A DNA stretch of 64,000 nt, from NCBI GenBank assembly GCA_031401035.1, contig JANNRA010000063.1:1-64000 (forward strand), written 5' to 3'. Positions within the stretch are counted from its first letter, which is position 1. Every line of letters begins with the position of its first letter. The notes below the pieces were generated by a model. It searched no databases. It had not been told where the DNA came from and saw only the letters and a list, made by a program, of their open reading frames with translations. Shown here piece by piece: positions 41,213-48,948 of this stretch. This stretch comes from JANNRA01 sp031401035. GTDB lineage: Bacteria; Desulfobacterota; Binatia; HRBIN30; CADEER01. The position numbers were made by a program, and so were the translations under genes.

Positions 41213-42805
41213 ATGCCGACGCTTGAAATCGACGGCCAGGCCGTCACCGTTGAGGATGGGCTCAATCTGATCCAGGCCGCCGAGCGACTTGGTATCGAGG
41301 TGCCGCACTACTGCTACCATCCGGGGCTGACGATCGCGGGCAACTGCCGGATGTGCCTGGTAGAGATCGAGAAGTCGCCGAAGCTGCAGATCGCCTGCAA
41401 TACCCGCGTCGCCGAGGGCATGGTGGTGCAGACGCAGAGCGCCCGCGTCAAGCAGGCCCGCTCTGCCGTGCTTGAGTTCCTGCTGATCAACCACCCGATC
41501 GACTGTCCGATCTGCGATCAGGCTGGCGAGTGCAAGTTGCAGGACTACTACATGGACTACGACCGGCAGGAGAGCCGCTTCGCCCTCGAGGACAAGGTCC
41601 GCAAGAGCAAGGCGACCGACATCGGACCGCTGATCATGCTTGACCAGGAGCGCTGTATCCTCTGCACGCGCTGCACGCGTTTTCTCGAGGAGGTCACCAA
41701 GACCGGCGAACTCGGCGTCTTCGAGCGCGGCAACCACTGCGCCATCGACCTCTTTCCCGGCAAGCGACTCGACAACCCGTACTCGGGCAACGTCGCGGAC
41801 ATTTGTCCGGTCGGCGCACTGACCAACAAGGACTTCCGCTTTCGCGCTCGTGTCTGGTACCTCGACCACACCCCGTCGGTATGCGCAGGCTGCGCGACCG
41901 GCTGCGCCATCGACATCCATCATCGGCGCGGCGAGATCCTGCGCTTCCGCCCGCGCCAGAATCCGCATGTCAACCAGTACTGGATGTGCGACGAGGGGCG
42001 CCTCAGTTATAAGCGCTATCAGGGCGAGGGGCGCCTTCTGCAACCCGTCGCGCGCGATGATGAGGGCTGGGCGATCCGCGGCTGGGATCAAGCGCGCTCC
42101 GAAGTGCGCGACCGGGTGCAGGCGGCGCTGGCGGCGCACGGCGCATCCGCGGTGGCCGGATTCGTCTCGGCGCAGGCGACCAACGAGGAGATCTTCGCCT
42201 TCGACGACCTGGTGCGCCGCGTCCTTGGTGGGCGCATTGCGTCGCTCGCCTGGTCGCCCGCCGATGCGACCAGCGACGCCTTTCTCATCGACGCGGACAA
42301 GAACCCGAACACCGCCGGCCTGCGCATCCTCGGCGGCGCCGGCGGCGACCCCGAAGCGCTCTGGCAGGATGCCGCGAGCGGGACGATCCGCGTGCTGTTC
42401 CTCCTGCGCTGCGCGCTCGACCGCGCCAGGGGGAGCGCCGCCCTCGACACGCTGGCGGCAAAGGTCGATTTCATCGTCGTGCTGGACACCCATTTCTCCC
42501 CGACGGCGGAGATCGCCGACGTGCTGCTGCCGATCGGCACCTTCGCCGAGACCGATGGCAGCGTCGTCAACCGCGACGGCCGCGTGCAACGCTTACGCGC
42601 CGCGTTCGCGCCGGGCGTGCAGGCACGGCCGGGCTGGTTGGTGCTGAGTGAGTTGGCCGCAGATCTCGGCGGACCAGCGGTGCCGGCTGATGCGAGCGCC
42701 GTTTTCAGCGAGATCGGAGCGGCGCATGCTGCGTTCCGCCAGCTCTCGCACGCGCGCCTCGGTGACTACGGCGCGCTGCTCGCCGCGGATGCGCCAGGGA
42801 CCTGA
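41213..42805 (+). CDS. nuoG: NADH-quinone oxidoreductase subunit G (short form)
   Basis: A 530-residue iron-sulfur subunit. N-terminal 2Fe-2S ferredoxin domain (HYCYHPGLTIAGNCRMCLVE), the His-rich NADH-dehydrogenase G segment (HPIDCPICDQAGECKLQDYY), 4Fe-4S cysteines in CILCTRC and VADICPVGAL, and then CAGCATGCAI of the molybdopterin-oxidoreductase 4Fe-4S domain. The C-terminus is much shorter than the about 900-residue enterobacterial form and lacks the full molybdopterin-like domain. It ends inside the next gene (17-base overlap). Confidence 0.92.
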   Translation: MPTLEIDGQAVTVEDGLNLIQAAERLGIEVPHYCYHPGLTIAGNCRMCLVEIEKSPKLQIACNTRVAEGMVVQTQSARVKQARSAVLEFLLINHPIDCPICDQAGECKLQDYYMDYDRQESRFALEDKVRKSKATDIGPLIMLDQERCILCTRCTRFLEEVTKTGELGVFERGNHCAIDLFPGKRLDNPYSGNVADICPVGALTNKDFRFRARVWYLDHTPSVCAGCATGCAIDIHHRRGEILRFRPRQNPHVNQYWMCDEGRLSYKRYQGEGRLLQPVARDDEGWAIRGWDQARSEVRDRVQAALAAHGASAVAGFVSAQATNEEIFAFDDLVRRVLGGRIASLAWSPADATSDAFLIDADKNPNTAGLRILGGAGGDPEALWQDAASGTIRVLFLLRCALDRARGSAALDTLAAKVDFIVVLDTHFSPTAEIADVLLPIGTFAETDGSVVNRDGRVQRLRAAFAPGVQARPGWLVLSELAADLGGPAVPADASAVFSEIGAAHAAFRQLSHARLGDYGALLAADAPGT

Positions 42806-43094
42806 GGTCCGGTCGTTGGACGACGCCGGCGACAGCGAGGCTCCGAGCGGCTCCCGATACTACCGGGGCACGATCCGCAGGCTGTTCGCCGGTTCCGGCA
42901 TGGGGCTGGTGTTGTCGGACACGGGACGCGAGATCCCCTTCATGGCGGCGCATGTCGTCGTCATCGGCGAGGTGCGCCGGTTCGAGGACTTGCGCGAGGG
43001 CATGTCGGTTGGATTTGACGTCGGATGGACGTCGAAGGGTTTGCGCGTCACCATGCTCCACGTCGGCCCACCGGTCGACGCGCCGACGGCGTGA
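42789..43094 (+). CDS. Small OB-fold / cold-shock-like hypothetical protein
   Basis: A 101-residue protein. RYYRGTIRRLFAGSGMGLVL, then a central beta region and DLREGMSVGFDVGWTSKGLRV, gives an OB-fold pattern distantly like cold-shock domains, which bind nucleic acid. The RNP motifs are not clear. Its ATG lies inside nuoG, so it is coupled to it. The assignment is only structural. Confidence 0.6.
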   Translation: MRQGPEVRSLDDAGDSEAPSGSRYYRGTIRRLFAGSGMGLVLSDTGREIPFMAAHVVVIGEVRRFEDLREGMSVGFDVGWTSKGLRVTMLHVGPPVDAPTA

Positions 43095-43103
43095 CCATCG
43101 CGT

Positions 43104-43475
43104 TCAGGCGGCGGCGCGCCACGCGACGAGACGGCGGTGGCGCCAGTGTTGAAGGCTTCCGACGCCGACCAACAGCAGGCCAACGAGGGCGAAGAAGCCC
43201 CCGCCGCTCTGCAGCACGGTGTAGAAGTCCCGCTTCGCATCGGCGTCCCGGTAGTCGCCGGCGCCGCGATGCAGCCCCTGCAGCAGGCGCGCATTGGTGC
43301 GGGCGGTCAGGCGCTGGAACTCGGCGTAGGAGGCGCGCGTCTCGACCGGCTCCGGAGTGCCGGCGCGGCGCGTATACTCGATCACCTTGGTTCGGCTGAC
43401 CCCCCAGTTCCCCAAGCCGAGGACCAACAGCACCAGGCCGATCGGCAGCGCACGGAAGCGCCAGAAAGCCTGCAT
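43104..43475 (-). CDS. Hypothetical membrane protein, two transmembrane segments
   Basis: A 123-residue protein beginning MQAFWRFRALPIGLVLLVLG with a first membrane segment, a charged soluble middle (TRASYAEFQRLTARTNARL), a second segment (GGFFALVGLLLVGVGSL) and an Arg-rich end. No family is recognised. It is convergent with the OB-fold gene (10 bases between stops) and divergent from meaB. Confidence 0.7.
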   Translation of the reverse strand: MQAFWRFRALPIGLVLLVLGLGNWGVSRTKVIEYTRRAGTPEPVETRASYAEFQRLTARTNARLLQGLHRGAGDYRDADAKRDFYTVLQSGGGFFALVGLLLVGVGSLQHWRHRRLVAWRAAA

Positions 43476-43561
43476 AGTTCCGCGGCTACCAGTTGGCAGC
43501 CCAGCCAACAAGGGGGCACGATTGTAAGTGTCCCGGTGGACAGTTAGGACACGGTCATCGC

Positions 43562-44548
43562 ATGAGGCAGCGTACCGTCGACCTGATCGAGCGCATGCGT
43601 GCGGGCGACCGCGTCGCGTTGGCCAAACTGATGACGATGGTCGAGAATCGCGCGCCGGAGACCGTCGAGGTGATGGGGCACCTCCATCGGGAGGGACGGG
43701 TGGTGCGCAGCGTCGGCATCACCGGACCGCCCGGTGCGGGCAAATCGACGCTGGTTGACCGGCTCATCGGGGCGCTGCGGACGCGCGGCGAACGGGTTGG
43801 TGTGCTGGCCGTCGATCCATCCAGCCCGTTTTCCGGCGGTGCGGTCCTCGGCGACCGCATCCGAATGCAGAGCCATTTCCTCGATGACGGCGTGTTCATC
43901 CGCAGTCTGAGTGCGCGTGGGCGCGTCGGGGGGCTGGCGCGTGCCGCCGGTGACATGGTGGGCCTGCTGGCGGCGTTCGGGCAGGACACCGTGCTCGTCG
44001 AGACGGTGGGGGTCGGACAGAACGAGTTCGACGTCATGCGCTTGGCCGATACGGTTGTCGTTGTGTTGGTGCCGGAGGCCGGTGACACCGTCCAGGCGAT
44101 GAAGGCGGGACTGCTCGAGATTGCCGACGTGTTCGTCGTCAACAAGGCGGACCGCGACGGGGCGGCGCGAATGCGCTCGGAGCTGGAAGCGATGCTGCAA
44201 CTCCGTTCGGACCATGCCTGGACTGTCCCCGTCGTGCCGACCGTGGCGTCGGAAGGGCGTGGCATCGACGCACTCCTGGGTGCCATCGACGCGCACGGGG
44301 CGTATCTGGCACGCAGCGGCGACGGCGCGACCCGGGCGGCGGCTGGTCGCGACGAGGCGTTCGTGAGCGCGCTGCGTGAGGAACTCGGCCGGCGCCTGGA
44401 GGTCGCGCTGCGTGCCGGTGCATTCGACGATGTGCTCGGGGCGGTTCGGCGTGGCGACATCGATCCGTACACGGCGATGGTGCGGGTGCTCAGCGACCCC
44501 GATCTCGGCGCGGCGGCTCAGCCGGAGACGGATGAGCGAGCGCGATGA
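43562..44548 (+). CDS. meaB: MeaB/ArgK-type G3E GTPase
   Basis: A 328-residue P-loop GTPase that acts as a chaperone for methylmalonyl-CoA mutase or a related B12 mutase. GITGPPGAGKSTLVDRL (Walker A), VDPSSPFSGGAVLGDRIRM, VETVGVGQNEFDVMRLAD and NKADRDG are conserved. No mutase gene is nearby. The ATGA overlap at 44545 couples it to the phosphatase gene. Confidence 0.93.
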   Translation: MRQRTVDLIERMRAGDRVALAKLMTMVENRAPETVEVMGHLHREGRVVRSVGITGPPGAGKSTLVDRLIGALRTRGERVGVLAVDPSSPFSGGAVLGDRIRMQSHFLDDGVFIRSLSARGRVGGLARAAGDMVGLLAAFGQDTVLVETVGVGQNEFDVMRLADTVVVVLVPEAGDTVQAMKAGLLEIADVFVVNKADRDGAARMRSELEAMLQLRSDHAWTVPVVPTVASEGRGIDALLGAIDAHGAYLARSGDGATRAAAGRDEAFVSALREELGRRLEVALRAGAFDDVLGAVRRGDIDPYTAMVRVLSDPDLGAAAQPETDERAR

Positions 44549-45270
44549 CCACCGCCCGCAGCTTCGTCATTGGTGACGTGCACGGCTGCCTCGATGAACT
44601 CGACCGGTTGCTCGACGGTATCCAGCCGGGGCCGGCGGACACGGTGTGTCTGCTCGGCGATTACATCGATCGCGGCCCGACGCCACGCGGCGTCGTCGAC
44701 CGGCTCATCCGCCTCTCGGACGAGGGGCCACGCTGCGTCTTCCTCAAGGGCAACCACGAGGACATGTTCCTGTCGTTTCTCGGCGAGCCTGGACGCCATG
44801 GCGACGCGTTCCTGTGGAACGGCGGTGATGCCACGCTCGCGAGTTACGGGTTGAGTGGCCAGACAGGGGCGGAAGTCGCGGCTCGGCTGCCGAGCGCGCA
44901 TCACGAGTTCCTGCGCGGCTTGCGCACCCACGCCTACGTGGGCGGGTGTCTGTGCGTCCATGCCGGCGTGCGCCCAACGCGGTCGCTGGCCGAACAATCG
45001 GAAGAAGATCTGCTGTGGATTCGGGACGACTTTCTGCGCGTTCCGCATCCGTTTCCTTATACCGTGCTGTTCGGCCACACGCCCCACCGCGACGTCTGGA
45101 CCGACCTGCCGTCGAAGATCGCACTCGATACCGGCGTCGTGTACGGGAACTTGCTGAGCTGCCTCGAGGTGGAAGCAGGTCAGGTCTGGCAGATCGCGCG
45201 CGGCGGAGTCGTGGTGCGCCGCCGCCCGTTGTTCCCCGCTGCGCCGGGTGCGTTGTTCAGCCCGTCTTGA
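44545..45270 (+). CDS. Metallophosphoesterase (Ser/Thr protein phosphatase type)
   Basis: A 241-residue protein of the calcineurin-like group. FVIGDVHGCLDELDRLL, LLGDYIDRGPTPRG, FLKGNHEDM, VHAGVRP and FGHTPHRD are the metal-binding motifs of PrpA-type phosphatases. Cytoplasmic, with no signal peptide. It could be a protein phosphatase or a Ap4A-hydrolase-type enzyme. Coupled to meaB by a four-base overlap. Confidence 0.9.
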   Translation: MTTARSFVIGDVHGCLDELDRLLDGIQPGPADTVCLLGDYIDRGPTPRGVVDRLIRLSDEGPRCVFLKGNHEDMFLSFLGEPGRHGDAFLWNGGDATLASYGLSGQTGAEVAARLPSAHHEFLRGLRTHAYVGGCLCVHAGVRPTRSLAEQSEEDLLWIRDDFLRVPHPFPYTVLFGHTPHRDVWTDLPSKIALDTGVVYGNLLSCLEVEAGQVWQIARGGVVVRRRPLFPAAPGALFSPS

Positions 45271-45306
45271 CTTGGCGGCGACCGATCCTCTACCGGAAGA
45301 GGCCGT

Positions 45307-45380
45307 GGCGGCGTAGCTCAGGTGGCTAGAGCACGGGTCTCATAATCCCGGTGTCGAGTGTTCGAGTCACTCCGCCGCCA
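45307..45380 (+). tRNA. tRNA-Met (anticodon CAT)
   Basis: Acceptor GGCGGCG / CGCCGCC, D arm with GGTGGCTA, anticodon loop CTCATAA, T arm GAGTG-TTCGAGT-CACTC, A discriminator. The first five-base stem of the anticodon arm has a T-T at its inner pair. It looks like an elongator tRNA-Met; an Ile2 tRNA with the same CAT anticodon cannot be excluded. CCA is not encoded. Confidence 0.92.
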
Positions 45381-45455
45381 TTTCCTCCAACCGCTATTCG
45401 CTCCAGACCAGAGCGGGCCTCGAATAAAGGCACGGACCGCGCCGTCCGAAGGCGT

Positions 45456-45923
45456 GTGAACCGACTCGCGAAGCACGACCTGCCGAAGCGTCGCATCGCA
45501 TCCCGACTGCGACGCATGGGACTCGCCGTCCAATCGACCCCGAGCACGACCGGCTACGACCTGCTGGTCGATGGCTCCACTCGGGTGACCCTCCGGGTCG
45601 CCTTCCAGGGCCTCCGGCGCCATTGCGTCACCACTGCCGGGCGGCGGTACGAGTACCAATACCCGACCTGGCATTTCAATTTTCACCATCACGGTCGGAT
45701 GCAGGAGCGCTACACCGACTACTTCATCTGTCTGGGCATTTGTCCTGACGGACGCGGCGATCCTGAGGTGTTCGTCATTCCGTGGGAACATCTCACCGGC
45801 AAGACCTTCTCGCTGCACGGTGGGCGCACCAAATACCACGGACGCTATGCGCGTTTCCGCGATGCCTGGCAGCAGATCCGAGACAATGGGCGGGGCGACC
45901 GACCGCTGCGTCGGGTGGCCTGA
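45456..45923 (+). CDS. Hypothetical protein next to tRNA-Met
   Basis: A 155-residue basic protein, starting at GTG 45456. Segments GYDLLVDGSTRVTLRVAF, DYFICLGICPDGRGDPEVF and FVIPWEHLTGKTF look like the core strands of a PD-(D/E)XK nuclease-like fold, but the E-x-K residues are not seen, so this is only a weak resemblance. The N-terminus is Arg/Lys-rich. It begins 75 bases after the tRNA 3' end, which suggests transfer. Confidence 0.55.
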   Translation: MNRLAKHDLPKRRIASRLRRMGLAVQSTPSTTGYDLLVDGSTRVTLRVAFQGLRRHCVTTAGRRYEYQYPTWHFNFHHHGRMQERYTDYFICLGICPDGRGDPEVFVIPWEHLTGKTFSLHGGRTKYHGRYARFRDAWQQIRDNGRGDRPLRRVA

Positions 45924-46070
45924 GGACTTGCCCCGCAGTCGGTTGGTCGGGGCGGATTCTGCAGCCAAGCCATGCGACAGCATGCATGCTTGGCCTATGT
46001 GCCTGTTGTCAGCTGCCTTGCTTCCGGCGTAATCGCCAGGATAGATAGCGGGTCGAGGGGGAGGGCAAGC

Positions 46071-46298
46071 ATGAAGCGGGATCTGAAGCTCGAGGATCTG
46101 AAAGAACGCAGCGAGATCGTGCCGATGAAGCTGCTGTCGGTGCGTGTGCCGGTCGATCTGATCCAGCGCATCGATGACGTCGTCGACCTGCTCAACGCGG
46201 GCAAAGGCGAAGTGGTCGTGGCGCTGCTCAACGAGGGGCTCGGCCGCTATGATCACGCCAAGGGTGGCGTGCGGCGGCGCGTCAAGGGCAAGCGCTGA
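46071..46298 (+). CDS. Small RHH-like hypothetical protein
   Basis: A 75-residue protein with a basic C-terminus. Segment LLSVRVPVDLIQRIDDVVDL followed by a helix resembles a ribbon-helix-helix pattern of small regulators and antitoxins, though no toxin gene is beside it. A GGGGGAGGG site precedes the ATG at 46071. It lies 51 bases before tRNA-Cys. Confidence 0.6.
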   Translation: MKRDLKLEDLKERSEIVPMKLLSVRVPVDLIQRIDDVVDLLNAGKGEVVVALLNEGLGRYDHAKGGVRRRVKGKR

Positions 46299-46349
46299 GG
46301 CGGCATCGGTTGCGAAGCGGCGCGGGCGTGTGTTAGCTCCCGCTCGAAC

Positions 46350-46422
46350 GGCGGCGTACCCAAGTGGTTAAGGGAGAGGTCTGCAAAACCTCCATTCAGC
46401 GGTTCGAATCCGCTCGCCGCCT
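46350..46422 (+). tRNA. tRNA-Cys (anticodon GCA)
   Basis: Acceptor GGCGGCG / CGCCGCC, anticodon arm GAGGT-CTGCAAA-ACCTC, T arm GCGG-TTCGAAT-CCGC, and a U discriminator, typical of tRNA-Cys. CCA is not encoded. Confidence 0.95.
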
Positions 46423-46527
46423 CTTAGGGCGCTCAGCCTGTGCTGATGTGATGACCGCAATCGGAGTAGTGAAAACGAAAGGCGGGGGTGGCCGCGGAGC
46501 GCAGCGCAGCCAACCCCGCCGTCGAAG

Positions 46528-46600
46528 CTCCCCGGGCCGGACTCGAACCAGCGACCATTCGGTTAACAGCCGAACGCTCTACCAACTGAGCTACCGAGGA
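46528..46600 (-). tRNA. tRNA-Asn (anticodon GTT)
   Basis: Minus strand: acceptor TCCTCGG / CCGGGGA (one G-U), D arm with GTTGGTA, anticodon arm TTCGG-CTGTTAA-CCGAA, T arm CTGG-TTCGAGT-CCGG, and a G discriminator as expected for Asn. CCA is not encoded. It points toward tRNA-Cys (convergent). Confidence 0.95.
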
Positions 46601-46717
46601 TCAGCAGACGCGCCGTCGCGGCGACCAACGCGATCAGCGTCGGCTACCACACGGGTTTTTGCGAGGCAAGCCGTCGGCTGCGTGGCTGAGGCGGGGCGGC
46701 GGAACGCGGCGGTCCGC

Positions 46718-46744
46718 TTGACAGTAATTTTCGGAACGTATTTC
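46718..46744 (+). promoter_or_regulatory. Candidate promoter of the secreted EF-hand-like protein
   Basis: TTGACA at 46718-46723 is a perfect -35 box, in an unusually AT-rich patch for this genome. A weak -10-like TATTTC at 46739-46744 gives a 15-base spacer. It is about 85 bases before the ATG at 46805, which has a GAAGGGAGCAGGG ribosome site. This is a base-match call only. Confidence 0.35.
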
Positions 46745-46804
46745 AATCATGTTAATGCAGTTCATTACGACAACTTACCTCGGGCACGAACGAAGGGAGC
46801 AGGG

Positions 46805-48157
46805 ATGAACAAGGCGGTTCTGATTGCCGGCGGTCTCGCGACGCTGCTGTGGACCTCGGCGGTGCAGGCGCAAGTGTGCGTCGGCGACTGCAACGGGGAC
46901 GGCGAGGTCGCCATCAACGAACTCATTACGGGTGTAAACATCGCCCTTGGGTCGGCACAGCTCTCCAGCTGCCCGGCCTTCGACAAGAGCGGAGACGGAA
47001 CCGTGTCGATCAGCGAGTTGATCGAAGCGGTCAACAATGCACTGAGCGGGACGTGTGGTGGCCCGACGGGCGATTGCGGCAACGGCACGAGACAGGGCGA
47101 CGAGGAATGCGACGACGGCAACAACTTCGGCGCCGACGGCTGCGCCGCCAACTGCACTACGGAGACGGCTCGCCTCGGAGTCTTTGATCCGATGAAGACG
47201 ACAGCCACCGTGCAGACGGAAGCGCTCCCCATCCCGCTGGTGCTGACCGGTAGTTGGACGTTCCGCACTGGTAAGAAGCTGGCGGTTGACCGGGCCCTGG
47301 CCAATGGCACGATCTTCAAGTCGGGCGAGATCCCGGCCGCGGTGCAGGCGGATGAGATCGTTTTCCCGCCGGTCCGGGTGACCGGTCTCGTGTGCGCGTG
47401 CGTGCGCGGTGTTCCGTTCTCCGGTTTCGGTCCCGGCAATGCTTCGGCTGGGACGATCGCCTGCGGAGACACGGGGCTGACGCAGGTGGACTACCGGCTG
47501 GTCCAGGACCACAACACCTCGCCGGGGAACTCCGGCAACCGCTCAGAGGGTTCTCCGGACGATCCCGAGTGTAACGACGTGACGACGCTGCCAGGCGGCA
47601 GCACGTCGTCGGCCTGCGTTGAGGGCTCGGGAGCGACCTGCGACGACCCGGAAGATCAGCACCTCGGGGTCTGCCGGGGTCCGCGAGTGCTGACCCGTTC
47701 CGGCGGCGATGCGGGACGTGGGTCGGCGTTCCTGCCGTTCAACGTTTCGATCAGTCTGTTGCGCGACGCCGGCACCTGCAGCACGGCCGGCAAGCCGGCT
47801 GGCCGCCCGTGCCCGTATCCGCAATACGGCGCAGACTGTCAGCCGTGCACGGACGACGACACGGTCTTCGCGGAGGCGGAGAACATCCCCCTCACCACCG
47901 GCGTCTCCTCCGCCGCGGTGTATGACGCCAACAACAACGGCTCGACGCCGACCAACGCGGTCATCATCGCCCCGGAAGAGAGCTGCTTCGGCGCCCCGTG
48001 CCTGAGTGCGAACGAGGGGTCGAATTTCGACTGCGAGTTGCTCGAGGCGAACCCGACTGGTGGGCTGTCGGGCGGTTCTCTGGCGGTTACCTATCCCGCC
48101 ATCGACTCCGCCACCATCGGCGACAACACCACGGGTACCGTGTTCTTCAACCAGTGA
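46805..48157 (+). CDS. Secreted protein with dockerin/EF-hand-like pair and DUF4215 repeat
   Basis: A 450-residue exported protein. Signal peptide to about residue 22 (ATLLWTSAVQAQ). Residues 24-78 hold two calcium-loop helices (CVGDCNGDGEVAINEL; FDKSGDGTVSISELIEAVNN), a dockerin-like pair. Residues about 82-115 form a Cys-rich DUF4215 repeat (CGNGTRQGDEECDDGNN). The rest is a Cys-rich, Ser/Gly/Thr-rich beta domain of unknown type. Extracellular. No cohesin partner is visible. The start is ATG 46805 after a purine-rich site. Confidence 0.85.
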   Translation: MNKAVLIAGGLATLLWTSAVQAQVCVGDCNGDGEVAINELITGVNIALGSAQLSSCPAFDKSGDGTVSISELIEAVNNALSGTCGGPTGDCGNGTRQGDEECDDGNNFGADGCAANCTTETARLGVFDPMKTTATVQTEALPIPLVLTGSWTFRTGKKLAVDRALANGTIFKSGEIPAAVQADEIVFPPVRVTGLVCACVRGVPFSGFGPGNASAGTIACGDTGLTQVDYRLVQDHNTSPGNSGNRSEGSPDDPECNDVTTLPGGSTSSACVEGSGATCDDPEDQHLGVCRGPRVLTRSGGDAGRGSAFLPFNVSISLLRDAGTCSTAGKPAGRPCPYPQYGADCQPCTDDDTVFAEAENIPLTTGVSSAAVYDANNNGSTPTNAVIIAPEESCFGAPCLSANEGSNFDCELLEANPTGGLSGGSLAVTYPAIDSATIGDNTTGTVFFNQ

Positions 48158-48165
48158 ACCCAGAC

Positions 48166-48247
48166 GGTGGTTCCGGGTCCACTACCCGGAGCCACCTGCT
48201 CTCATCGTGCCCATGGAGGGGGATGCGTTCTGTGCGCATCCCCCTCC
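48166..48247. terminator. Double hairpin between convergent genes
   Basis: Two stem-loops lie between the 48157 stop and the 48264 stop. The first is 48166-48196, about 13 pairs (one G-U). The second is GGAGGGGGATGCG at 48215-48227 with its exact complement at 48235-48247, a perfect 13-bp stem. They probably form a bidirectional terminator for the secreted protein gene and the four-gene operon. Confidence 0.75.
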
Positions 48248-48263
48248 GCATTTCCAGGTCAGT

Positions 48264-48932
48264 TCAGGCGACGGGCCGAGTCTGGCAGAGGGTCTGGGCG
48301 AGAAACGCGTCGAGGTCGCGCAGGCTTTCGGCACTGATCTCGTGACCCATGCCGTACTCGCGATAGCGCACCGCGGCGCCGGCCTGCCGCAAATCGTCGA
48401 CGGCAGCGCGTCCGCGCGCGATCGGAACCAGCGCGTCGCTTGCGCCGTGCTGGACGAGGACAGGCAGTTCCGCAAGGGGCTCCATTGCAGGCCCGGTCGG
48501 ATCCAGGACGCCGGGCGGGAGCCAGGTGGAAAGCGCGGCAACCGCCGCAAAGCGCCCCGGCGTCGCCGCCATCAATGCGTACGCCATCGCGCCACCCTGA
48601 CTGAAGCCGATCACCGCCAAGCGATCGGGGGCGATTGGATAGTGCCGCATGCAGGTCGCGAGGAATGCGTCGAGCGCGTCCACGGCATGGCGGAACGCCT
48701 CCGGATCCGGGGGCGCGCCCATGGAGATTGGAAACCAACCATAGCCGACCGATGCCTGGCCGGTCGCCACTGGAATGGGACCCTGCGGACAGAGGACGAG
48801 CAGTTGTCCGTTGGCCAGGTGGGGTGCCAAGCCAAGGAGATCCAGTGCACTGGCACCCCAGCCGTGCAGGGCGATGACCGCCGGGTGCGGTCCCTCGCCG
48901 ACGGGGTGATAACTGGAGTGAATCAGATCCAC
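48264..48932 (-). CDS. Phospholipase/carboxylesterase-type alpha/beta hydrolase
   Basis: A 222-residue serine hydrolase. ALHGWGASALDLLGLAPHL (oxyanion region), GFSQGGAMAYAL with the nucleophile Ser, VLVQHGASDALVP with the Asp, and YGMGHEIS with the His match the carboxylesterase YpfH/EstB-like family. Start GTG 48932, after GGAGGAGAGGGCC; a longer start has poor composition. It is the last gene of a minus-strand operon behind an FGGY kinase. Probably cytoplasmic. Confidence 0.9.
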   Translation of the reverse strand: MDLIHSSYHPVGEGPHPAVIALHGWGASALDLLGLAPHLANGQLLVLCPQGPIPVATGQASVGYGWFPISMGAPPDPEAFRHAVDALDAFLATCMRHYPIAPDRLAVIGFSQGGAMAYALMAATPGRFAAVAALSTWLPPGVLDPTGPAMEPLAELPVLVQHGASDALVPIARGRAAVDDLRQAGAAVRYREYGMGHEISAESLRDLDAFLAQTLCQTRPVA

Positions 48933-48948
48933 GGCCCTCTCCTCCCGG

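Noticed and set aside
45307..45380. tRNA-Ile2 instead of tRNA-Met
   Set aside because: The CAT anticodon is shared by both, but the acceptor and D arm resemble elongator tRNA-Met. It is kept as Met with this reservation.
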